Shown piece after piece: positions 7,110 through 13,308 of a stretch of 13,308 nt of DNA. This DNA comes from JBGTBQ01 sp041749275 (GTDB lineage Bacteria > Acidobacteriota > Blastocatellia > Pyrinomonadales > Pyrinomonadaceae). The notes under the pieces are model-generated. The model saw nothing but the letters and a program-made list of their open reading frames with translations. It ran no database searches and was not told the origin of the DNA. Made by a program: the position numbers and the translations under genes. The stretch covers positions 1 to 13,308 of the forward strand of contig JBGTBQ010000370.1 in NCBI GenBank assembly GCA_041749275.1, written 5' to 3'. Every line of letters begins with the position of its first letter. Within the stretch, counting starts at the first letter, position 1.

Positions 7110-7144
7110 AAAAAAAACCTAGCCCCCTTATCTCGGAGGCTAGG
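7110..7144 (-). terminator. Intrinsic terminator of the M36 peptidase gene
   Basis: Read on the minus strand, CCTAGCCTCC (7144-7135), a 7-nt loop and GGGGGCTAGG (7127-7118) form a 10-bp stem with one G-T pair, followed directly by eight T residues (7117-7110). It begins 27 nt after the stop codon at 7172. This is a canonical rho-independent terminator. Confidence 0.9.
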
Positions 7145-7171
7145 CGTGAAGCGAGTGGTTAGAGACGGCGG

Positions 7172-9919
7172 CTATTGAACCGACACGTCGTCCACACGGA
7201 ATGAGGTGGGGAGCGTCACGTCGTTAGTGCCGCGGAACTGAATTCGCACGGTCTGTCCAGCGAAGCTGCTGAGGCTGTATGGTCCGCGCAGGACATATAC
7301 GCCCGCCGTGCCGCTGTTCTGGTTGCTGAACGTCGCCAGCGTGGCGAGCAGCGTCCCCGAAGTGTTCCGCACTTCGATGTAGAGCCGGTCGTAAATGGCG
7401 GCGCCCGTCGCCTCGCTGGTGGTGATGTTCAGATAGAAGTTGAGATTGGCGCCGCCGCTCGGAATCGTCACCTGCTGATAGAGCGTGCCGCTTGAGTTGT
7501 TGACGCCGTTGATAATCATGTAGGCGACGCCGCTCCGCGGGTAAGCGCCGGTGCTGCGCGTGACCTGCCCGCTGATGACCCACGGCGTCGTGCCCGTCTC
7601 GAAGCCGGGGTTCGTGATGATATTGGTGCCGCCGCCGGTCGTGCCGGCCTGCGTCACCGTGAAGGTCAGGCCCGCGATGGTGAGCGTGCCGTTGCGCGAG
7701 GCAGTGCCGGTGTTGTTGGCGACCGAGTAAGAGACGGTGCCGTTGCCGCTGCCGCTCGCGCCGCCGGTGACGGTGATGAACGTGGCGTTGCTCGACGCCG
7801 TCCAGGCGCAGCCCGCGCCCGCCGTGACGGTGACGGTGCCCGTGCCGCCCGCCGCCGCGAAGCTGGCGCTGGTCGGGTTGATTGAGTAGCTGCACGTGCC
7901 GCCGCAGTCGGACGGCAAGTCGGTCGCGGCGGTATGCGTCGTGCCGTCGTTGCCGACCGCGGAGAAACCCATCCCGTGACGCGCGAAGACCGTCCAGATG
8001 GCGCAGCGGTTCGCGCCGCCGTTCAGGTTCTGGTCGGCTTGCAGAATGCCGTCGCGCGCGTTCAAAAATGACGGACGGTTCGGCGTGAACTTCATGCCGT
8101 TCAAGACGAGCAGGTCGCTCGTCGCCGCGCCGAGTTGTGTCCGCAAGTCCCAGAGCGTGGCGGCCCAGACTTCGCCGTCGCGGTGGACTTGGAAGCCGCC
8201 CGCGCCGACATCGGCGTAAGAGTCGTGTACCGTGTTGGCCGGGACGGTGTAGGGCGCGCGGCGGATGCCGTTCGGGTTGCCGGTCGAGTATTCGCCCACC
8301 GCGCCGTCGCCGTTCAGCGTGATGGCCCAGTAGTCCGACCACCCTTCGCCCATCGCGCCCGACTGCGTGCCGCTCAAAGCGGTGCTGCCGTTGCCGATGA
8401 GGCGGTTCGAGATGCCGTGACCGTACTCGTGGAAGACCACGTCGCCGTCCATCGAGCTGTCGCGGTCGGGGTTGGGCGAGGTAAAGAGATACTGCTGCAT
8501 ACGCGGGCGCTGGCCGTCGGGCGGCGTGGCGAAGTTCGCGTTGTTGGTGCCGGAGCCGTCCTGCGCTTCGGCGCGCACCGAGTCGTTGCCGACGCCGCCG
8601 CGCCCGTAGTTGTTCGTCTGGAAGTTGCGCGCCGTCTCCGTGAAGCCGAGGTTGTAGGAGAAGTCGTGCATGACGTTGTTGTAATAGAAGAGATTCGTCA
8701 CGACCGCCGCCTGCTGCGTGCGCGGGTCAACGGTGGTCGAGAAGGGGAAGGTAAAATCCTGATTGGCCGCCGAAGCGTGGCCGGTCGAGAGGCCGGAGCC
8801 GTTGTTGTTGTCGGGTGCGTTGTTGGCGTCGGTGTCGAGATAGGCTTCGACGTTGTTGCCCGTGGTCACGGTCGAGGCGCCCATCCAGCCGGCGCTCGTG
8901 TTGATGACGGTGTCGCCGACGAAGGAGAGCAGTTGGCGCGCGCCCTTGTCCGGCGCTTCAATGTAGACCGTGCCCTGCGCCTGATGCACGTAGAGGTTGT
9001 GGCGCAGAAGCATCTCGCCGGTGTGCGCGTCAACTAGAAGCTCATACCATTCTTCGGGGCCGACCTCGGCGTAGATGTGCCACGCCAGACGCGCCACTTT
9101 GCCGACGCGCACAACGTTCAACTCGGAGAGCACGTCCTCAAAATTGAGATCAAGGGGATTGGCGAACGCGGAGCTTTCGCTGACGGAGACGCGTTGCCGC
9201 GTCTCGGCGAACTGCGCGACCACCTTCCGGCCCGCGTGCTCGAATGCTTTGGCGATGCCTTCGGCCTCATTGAGCGTCGGCTCGATCCTGATTCTCGGAT
9301 TGGAGACGAGAAAGCCTTCGCGGACGGAGAGGACTTCGCCCTGTCCGTTGACGACTACCTTCACGTTCCCCTCAAATACTTTGATCCCGCCGACGGTCTG
9401 CGCGTAATCGAGGAAAGTCGTCCCCCGATCGTTGTCTTCCTTTTCAAGCTTGAGTTCGTCAATCGCCGCGTCCGAGAGCGCGAAGAGCGACGAGCGCCCG
9501 CGCAGGAAGTTGCGGGCGATGTTGTCGGGCACATCCGCCTGCGGCTCGGAAAGCGCCGCCCCCTCCGCGAAGAAATTCTTCAACGCGCCCGCCTCGTTCA
9601 CCTCGGCGCGGAGGTTCCGTGAGGCATCGGGGCCGAGACGCGCGCCGAAAGCGTCCACGGCGGAGACGCGCGTCTGCGTCTCGGCGTCTATGTTCCGGAG
9701 GGCGGCCCGTCTTCCGGCAGCCGGACTGATGTCAACGTCCGTGAACTCGCCGCGCCCTTCGAGTCGCATATCATAGTTCGGGAGCGGCTCAGGTTTGATC
9801 CGGCCCGAAAGTGTGCCTCCCCTTTGCGGTGCGCGCGCCGCGTCCGACTTCATCGAGGGAAACATCGAGGCGGTTGCCAGAGCAACGCCCAGTAATCCGA
9901 AGAGCAGTCTCTTACGCAT
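7172..9919 (-). CDS. Secreted M36 (fungalysin-like) metallopeptidase with FTP, BACON and C-terminal beta domain
   Basis: From the ATG at 9919 the product has 915 residues. A signal peptide (MRKRLLFGLLGVALATASMF) leads into a propeptide with an FTP-like inhibitor region (about 139-205, with TTFLDYAQTVGGIKVFEGNV). The zinc site is HEYGH (residues 497-501, in VVFHEYGHGISNRL), and the third ligand is E525 in GAMGEGWSD, both diagnostic of M36. A BACON domain follows (about 676-758, ending LTFTVTQAG), then a C-terminal domain starting NIITNPGFETGTTPW (766-915) that resembles secreted adhesion or carbohydrate-binding beta-sandwiches. It probably degrades extracellular protein, the extra domains holding it to polymer or the cell surface. 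AAGGAG at 9927-9932 lies 7 nt before 9919 and 4 nt before the adjacent ATG at 9922; an upstream frame extension to 10084 is basic and poorly supported. Confidence 0.93.
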   Translation of the reverse strand: MRKRLLFGLLGVALATASMFPSMKSDAARAPQRGGTLSGRIKPEPLPNYDMRLEGRGEFTDVDISPAAGRRAALRNIDAETQTRVSAVDAFGARLGPDASRNLRAEVNEAGALKNFFAEGAALSEPQADVPDNIARNFLRGRSSLFALSDAAIDELKLEKEDNDRGTTFLDYAQTVGGIKVFEGNVKVVVNGQGEVLSVREGFLVSNPRIRIEPTLNEAEGIAKAFEHAGRKVVAQFAETRQRVSVSESSAFANPLDLNFEDVLSELNVVRVGKVARLAWHIYAEVGPEEWYELLVDAHTGEMLLRHNLYVHQAQGTVYIEAPDKGARQLLSFVGDTVINTSAGWMGASTVTTGNNVEAYLDTDANNAPDNNNGSGLSTGHASAANQDFTFPFSTTVDPRTQQAAVVTNLFYYNNVMHDFSYNLGFTETARNFQTNNYGRGGVGNDSVRAEAQDGSGTNNANFATPPDGQRPRMQQYLFTSPNPDRDSSMDGDVVFHEYGHGISNRLIGNGSTALSGTQSGAMGEGWSDYWAITLNGDGAVGEYSTGNPNGIRRAPYTVPANTVHDSYADVGAGGFQVHRDGEVWAATLWDLRTQLGAATSDLLVLNGMKFTPNRPSFLNARDGILQADQNLNGGANRCAIWTVFARHGMGFSAVGNDGTTHTAATDLPSDCGGTCSYSINPTSASFAAAGGTGTVTVTAGAGCAWTASSNATFITVTGGASGSGNGTVSYSVANNTGTASRNGTLTIAGLTFTVTQAGTTGGGTNIITNPGFETGTTPWVISGQVTRSTGAYPRSGVAYMIINGVNNSSGTLYQQVTIPSGGANLNFYLNITTSEATGAAIYDRLYIEVRNTSGTLLATLATFSNQNSGTAGVYVLRGPYSLSSFAGQTVRIQFRGTNDVTLPTSFRVDDVSVQ

Positions 9920-9932
9920 CATTCTTCTCCTT

Positions 9933-10767
9933 CGTCGGGTTGTTTTTGAAGTAAGGCAACAGGTCGCCCGGTGGTTTCCGCAAGTCAAGCCGCCTTTTGA
10001 TAAAGCGAGAGAGACCTTGCGGCTATGGCCGAGTGAGGCTTGCCTTATCGCCTCTGTCCCGCGGCGCACAGGCACGCCGCGCACGCTTCCGCTGCTCGTG
10101 AAAAAGATGTCGGCGGCATTCGTCTTGCCGCACCTTCGCCCGCGTCCCGGTCAAGGCTGAATCAGGACTTCAGCTCGCTCACCGCGCCGCGGATAACTCT
10201 CGTAAGGTTGAAGTCGGGGTCGAAGAGGGGCGTAGCGTATCAAATTCCGAGGCGGTTGTTAAGACGCGCGCGTGGATTTAATTCCGAAATTCGTCTATCG
10301 GCCTTGTCCAAATTCGAGCGCTCACACCAGCATGAATTGCTGATAAGGCTGGTCGCTGCTTCCTGAAAGCGCGGAACGTGGTTGACGCCGGCTAAAGAGT
10401 GAAGCATGGTGTCGCTGTTGACGCTCCGTTCCGGCTCATCATAGTCTTCCCGCGCTTCATTTCGGGATTCCTGCCGGCGGAGGTCAACGGCCTCACACTG
10501 TTGCTCGCGGCGCGAGCGGAGAGATTTCACGCCACGGAGAGAAAAAGTTTTGCCGCACAGCTTGCCACAGACTCATCCGCGAGATGGTCTTCAGTGAGCC
10601 GCAAAGGGTTAAGCGCCACTGCCAAAGATGTGGTAATTTGTGGACAAGAATTTCCGTGCCTGATGTCTGGAATCGTTAGTTGATTAGAACTTTCTTCGGC
10701 GCAATCCGGCATGCGGTGAATCCAAAATGCCGAGTGGTTGCTGGGGTGAGGACAGTAGCCACATATA
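9933..10767. other. Long gene-poor interval
   Basis: About 850 nt between the M36 start and the stem-loop at 10768 hold no gene that I can support. Reading frames of 90-108 codons exist on both strands (for example 10399-10683 plus and 10240-10530 minus), but they lack convincing ribosome sites, recognisable motifs or normal composition, and they overlap one another. The part next to 9933 must contain the M36 promoter and leader; a TTGACT lies about 65 nt upstream of the M36 start without a good -10 partner. No tRNA, CRISPR or clear repeat was seen. Confidence 0.5.
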
Positions 10768-10805
10768 GAACGGGCGCGAGGCTCCCAAAGCCGTCGCGCC
10801 CGTTC
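10768..10805. terminator. Strong stem-loop at the 3' end of the cysteine-block gene
   Basis: GAACGGGCGCGA (10768-10779) pairs perfectly with TCGCGCCCGTTC (10794-10805). Inside it GGC and GCC (10780-10782, 10790-10792) extend the stem past a single-base bulge. It lies 58 nt beyond the stop of the minus-strand gene at 10863. Neither side has a proper T-run, so efficiency is uncertain. Confidence 0.6.
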
Positions 10806-10862
10806 GCTTTCTCGTGACCTCCCTCAGCCCTCACTCGTGCAGGTCTTAGAACAAGCTCAGTG

Positions 10863-12233
10863 CTACTTGCACTTCACGATCTGAGACATTCTCCACCCGG
10901 TCGCTTTGCTGATGATGGGCGTCGTGGCGTCCTCCCGACCCTGAAAGTCAAATGCGTCCTGTTCCATCGGGATATTCCCATACTCGTAAGCGCCGTCAAC
11001 ATAGCCGTTCGCGTATTCTCGCGCGAAGCCCGGCACGCCCAAGACATCGTATTGGCAGATATGCACGAACTCATGCTTGAGCAGCTTGAGCGTGCGATTG
11101 CCCGCCCTGCTCTTGTTGATGACGATCAGGTTGTTGCCGTAGGTCGTCGCGCTCGCCTTGTGAATGAAAGCGCCGGAGGAGGCGACTTCCTCCACCACGC
11201 GCACGCCGTCCACCAGCCGCGCCGGGTAGAACTGTTTCAGATAAGTCTTCTCGTCCTCTCTGAGCGGCTTGCCACGGAAGAAATAGAGGTTGTGATGGTC
11301 GCGCATGTAACGAAAGAAAATGCCTTCGTAATCCCGACGCAGGAATTTGCCTACGCCGCGACCGTAAGATTTCTTGGTCCGGATCACCACGTCCTTACGG
11401 CAGGTCGCGCCGTCATTCTTGTAACCCGTGGGGCAGGCGCCCCAGCACACAGGCCCCACGCCGTTGAAGCCGGCTTTGCATTTGGGGTAACACAGAGCGC
11501 CATCCTTTTCCTCATTGGCATCGCAGCTCTTCAGGGGCTTGCCTGCGCCGCGACCGTAGGTGTCCTTGGCAAAGATATGTACATCGCGGCGGCAAGTGCA
11601 GCCGTCGTTTTTATAACCCTGACCCTCCGGGCATTTGGACTTGCCGCGATTCTTTTTCCAAAGGCAACACTTATCGTACCCGGGGCAGTCGCTGTTGTCC
11701 GCCTTGATGATTTTGGCGTTGCGGCGGCAGGTGGCTCCGTCGTTCGTGTAACCCTCCGGGCATCGTTTCCAGCACACGGGGCCGACGCCGTTATAGCCTG
11801 CCTTGCACTCCGGATAGCACAGCGCGCCGTCCTTTTCCTCATTGCTGGCGCAGCCCAAGGCCGAGCCTACCCCGCGGCCATATGACTCGCGCGCGACGAT
11901 GTGCGCGTTCTTGCGGCAGGTCGCGCCGTCGTTCGTGAAGCCCTCGGGGCAAATTTCCCAGCACACGGGGCCGACGCCGTTATAGCCTGCCTTGCACTCC
12001 GGATAGCACAGTGCGCCGCTTTTCTCATAACCTTTGCCGCACTGCGGCAGCGTTTGCGCGCGTGAGCTGCTCGTACTGAACATGATCAAAAGCGCCAGTG
12101 CCGCCAGCAGCGCGTGACTAAAGTGACTGGATAGAAATGGCATCATTCCGGGCCTTCGTCTGTCTTCCCGAGATGACTCGGCACAGCCTATTTCGCTCCG
12201 CTCGCAATAAAGGGGTGAGTGTGTGTAGTCCAT
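10863..12233 (-). CDS. Secreted six-cysteine-block repeat protein with C-terminal HExxH metallopeptidase-like domain
   Basis: The 456-residue product has a signal segment (ALLAALALLIMFSTSSSRAQ, about 41-60). Three blocks share the exact cysteine spacing C-x10-C-x3-C-x10-C-x3-C-x10-C (C65-C106, C128-C169, C237-C278) with wording GALCYPECKAGYNGVGPVCW. A fourth, variant block lies between them (C183-C214). Blocks 1, 3 and 4 are followed by SYGRGVG or TYGRGAG. The C-terminal part (about 300-456) contains KHEFVHICQYDVLGVPGF (H387, E388, H391) and YGNIPMEQDAF (E424), an arrangement like the small zinc-peptidase domains of the DUF4157 type, where a downstream Pro-x-Glu supplies the third ligand. It is probably an exported, disulfide-rich enzyme or toxin-like factor; substrate unknown. 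AAAGGAG 8 nt upstream supports the start at 12233; ATG at 12146, behind GAAGG, would give a more normal signal peptide. Confidence 0.8.
   Translation of the reverse strand: MDYTHSPLYCERSEIGCAESSREDRRRPGMMPFLSSHFSHALLAALALLIMFSTSSSRAQTLPQCGKGYEKSGALCYPECKAGYNGVGPVCWEICPEGFTNDGATCRKNAHIVARESYGRGVGSALGCASNEEKDGALCYPECKAGYNGVGPVCWKRCPEGYTNDGATCRRNAKIIKADNSDCPGYDKCCLWKKNRGKSKCPEGQGYKNDGCTCRRDVHIFAKDTYGRGAGKPLKSCDANEEKDGALCYPKCKAGFNGVGPVCWGACPTGYKNDGATCRKDVVIRTKKSYGRGVGKFLRRDYEGIFFRYMRDHHNLYFFRGKPLREDEKTYLKQFYPARLVDGVRVVEEVASSGAFIHKASATTYGNNLIVINKSRAGNRTLKLLKHEFVHICQYDVLGVPGFAREYANGYVDGAYEYGNIPMEQDAFDFQGREDATTPIISKATGWRMSQIVKCK
11769..12011. repeat. Exact 54-bp direct repeat inside the cysteine-block gene
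   Basis: The 54 bases at 11769-11822 recur without change at 11958-12011, a period of 189 bp or 63 codons. They encode the LCYPECKAGYNGVGPVCW stretch of blocks 1 and 2. The equivalent stretch of block 4 (about 11448-11500) is clearly diverged in DNA but similar in protein. This points to a recent in-frame duplication or gene conversion. Confidence 0.85.
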
Positions 12234-12248
12234 CGTAGTGGCTCCTTT

Positions 12249-12664
12249 AGACTCTAAGATTCAAATTGAGGGGCGCTTCAGCCAGTCCCGTTCGAATGCC
12301 CTGTTAGGCAACAACGATTGTTTGGGCAACACGGTCGGCATCTCAGATTGCTAAGTTGCTTCAACCGGACTGACCGGGCGGAATCTAATGCCGGCTATAC
12401 TCTAATGCGTCGCAACTCACGAAAAACTGTCATGCCGCCCGAAATAAACTTTCGACTTTAAGCAGCGGGACGGCTCGCCGGTCGTCGGCGCGGGCAAGCG
12501 TGACCGCGTGATCTCAGATGTGCTGGGGCATATCCGGACAGACTTCCGTTAACAAACTTTTAAGACGACATTCACCTCGCCTTAACCTTCCCTGTATAGC
12601 CTCTCAAACTTGAAACACTACGCGATTCTTTCACACACGACAGCTAGAGCCGTTTGCGAATGAG
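12249..12664. other. Intergenic region between divergent genes
   Basis: About 415 nt upstream of both the minus-strand cysteine-block gene and the plus-strand receptor gene, apart from the long hairpin. It must hold promoters for both, but I see no clear -35/-10 pair, coding frame, riboswitch or RNA gene. AT-rich stretches lie at about 12550-12620 (AACAAACTTTTAAG and nearby), the more likely promoter zone. Confidence 0.4.
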
Positions 12665-12763
12665 TGTCCGAGTGGTGGCCTGTCAGAACCGCCCGCGGGA
12701 GCGGACGGTCTGGTTGTCAAGCGTACAGACCGCCCGCTCCCGCAGGCGGTTCTGACTCGGACA
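12665..12763. repeat. Large imperfect palindrome upstream of the TonB-receptor gene
   Basis: The arms 12682-12712 and 12726-12756 are 31 nt each and complementary except at two positions, with a 13-nt loop. Outside them TGTCCGAGT (12665-12673) complements ACTCGGACA (12755-12763), offering an alternative or additional outer pairing, so the element covers about 99 nt. It could be a non-autonomous mobile palindrome or a REPIN-like repeat. No obvious target-site duplication flanks it. It lies 110 nt before the receptor start codon and would be in its transcript if the promoter is upstream. Confidence 0.85.
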
Positions 12764-12873
12764 TGCAATCGTAAATTGCTCCAGTCCATATCAGGCGGGA
12801 ATCATCGGCGGCACTTTACATGTCGCGGCGAAATTTCAACTCAATCACTCGCTGACTCCACAGGAGACTTGTT

Positions 12874-13161
12874 ATGCGATACAACGAACCCCCCAGAAAT
12901 TTTTCCGGACGAAGGAACGTGAACGCCGTGAGAGCGATCATGCTGTTCCTGCTCGCCGGCCTGCTCTTCGTGTCGGTCGCGCGCGCGCAGTCAACCCCGA
13001 CGGGCACGCTGACCGGCGTCGTGCAGGACATCAACGGCGCGGCGGTGCCGAACGCCACCGTGACCGCGAAGAACACCGGCACGGCGACCGCGCGCTCCGT
13101 GACGAGCGACGGCGAAGGACGCTGGACGATTCCGGCGCTTCCCGTCGGCACTTACGACGTG
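12874..13161 (+). pseudogene. TonB-dependent receptor-type gene, interrupted by an insertion sequence
   Basis: Only about 96 codons remain. They encode a signal peptide (RAIMLFLLAGLLFVSVARAQ, residues 20-39) and the start of a CarboxypepD-regulatory-like domain (GTLTGVVQDINGAAVPNATV, then DGEGRWTIPALPVGTYDV). That domain is the usual N-terminal module of large Acidobacteriota/Bacteroidota outer-membrane TonB-type receptors (about 1000 residues or more). AGGAG at 12862-12866, 7 nt before the ATG, fixes the start. After GTYDV the frame runs into sequence unlike the family and stops at 13197, so the gene is cut near 13161 by the adjoining element. The rest of the receptor should lie beyond the insertion. 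A short secreted protein is possible but unlikely to be functional. Confidence 0.8.
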
Positions 13162-13308
13162 ATGTATGACTCGACTTTATCCATTTTAGGTCTTTGAAAA
13201 AGTAACGGCAGGCCGCGTAAGCTGAGAAAGACAACTTCACCAAAAGAGGTCTTTCCGATGCCGACACTGCCTGCCGAACTGCTGCACCTGATGGTAGTCT
13301 TCGCGCCT
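13162..13308 (+). mobile_element. Left end of an insertion sequence, truncated by the window edge
   Basis: The receptor frame loses family resemblance at about 13162. AT-richer non-coding sequence follows (GACTCGACTTTATCCATTTT), then a ribosome site and a transposase-like start at 13258. The exact left boundary is uncertain by about 10 nt because the right terminal repeat and the target duplication are outside the window. The leader of about 95 nt is normal for an IS. Confidence 0.65.
13258..13308 (+). CDS. Transposase N-terminus, partial (IS701/IS4-like DDE, tentative)
   Basis: Seventeen codons are visible (MPTLPAELLHLMVVFAP) and run off the end of the window. The LP-x-E-L...F-A-P wording resembles the starts of DDE transposases of the IS701/IS4 type from memory; with so few residues the family is tentative. 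AAGAGG at 13244-13249, 8 nt upstream, supports translation from this ATG. The reading frame sits in the sequence that breaks the receptor gene, which fits an IS-borne transposase. Confidence 0.55.
   Translation, partial: MPTLPAELLHLMVVFAP

Noticed and set aside
8135..9037. 300-codon frame opposite the M36 gene
   Set aside because: Val/Ala/Arg-rich shadow, while the minus strand carries the HEYGH zinc site and a consistent domain order.
9920..10084. N-terminal extension of the M36 protein to the ATG at 10084
   Set aside because: The extension is rich in Arg and Cys and precedes a complete signal peptide with its own AAGGAG site.
10240..10530. 96-codon minus-strand frame in the gene-poor interval
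   Set aside because: No Shine-Dalgarno sequence, no similarity recalled, and overlapping frames of similar length on the other strand.
10860..11885. 341-codon frame opposite the cysteine-block gene
   Set aside because: Hydrophobic Ala/Val-rich translation with no ribosome site. The minus frame has exact cysteine spacing and a signal peptide.

Overview
The window reads as chromosomal DNA of a GC-rich, diderm, free-living bacterium, most likely an Acidobacteriota member of the Blastocatellia type. That placement is an inference. It rests on the combination of a CarboxypepD-regulatory/TonB-receptor start, an M36 peptidase with a BACON domain, a porin-like barrel with an N-terminal coiled coil, an FHA-GAF-cyclase, and many palindromic and heptameric intergenic repeats. 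No rRNA or tRNA gene is present to confirm it.

Layout. Positions 1-180 hold three copies of a palindromic GCTCC-GTGA-GGAGC element. Three minus-strand genes follow, transcribed in the order FHA-GAF-class III adenylate cyclase (2589-4283), MreB-like actin (1382-2503) and site-2 protease with CBS domains (190-1314). The gaps between them are short (67-85 nt) and filled with repeats or foldback sequence. A divergent intergenic region with period-7 repeats (about 4361-4483) separates the cyclase from a small plus-strand gene of unknown function (4601-4828), which ends before a clear stem-loop terminator. A plus-strand porin-like gene (5093-6907) follows, then a perfect 18-bp inverted repeat. A strong terminator on the opposite strand closes a convergent, minus-strand, secreted M36 (fungalysin-like) metallopeptidase (7172-9919). 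After about 850 bp with no convincing gene comes a minus-strand secreted protein (10863-12233). It has four six-cysteine blocks joined to a C-terminal HExxH metallopeptidase-like domain. A repeat-bearing leader with a very long hairpin (12665-12763) precedes a plus-strand TonB-receptor-type gene, which is cut after about 96 codons by the left end of an insertion sequence whose transposase runs off the window.

Functionally, the window mixes cell-shape and signalling genes (MreB, cyclase, intramembrane protease) with envelope and secretion genes (porin, two secreted metallopeptidases, TonB-receptor fragment). No single pathway ties them together. The most unusual item is the cysteine-block/HExxH fusion. 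The rest of the novelty lies in the dense and varied intergenic repeats and the insertion into the receptor gene.
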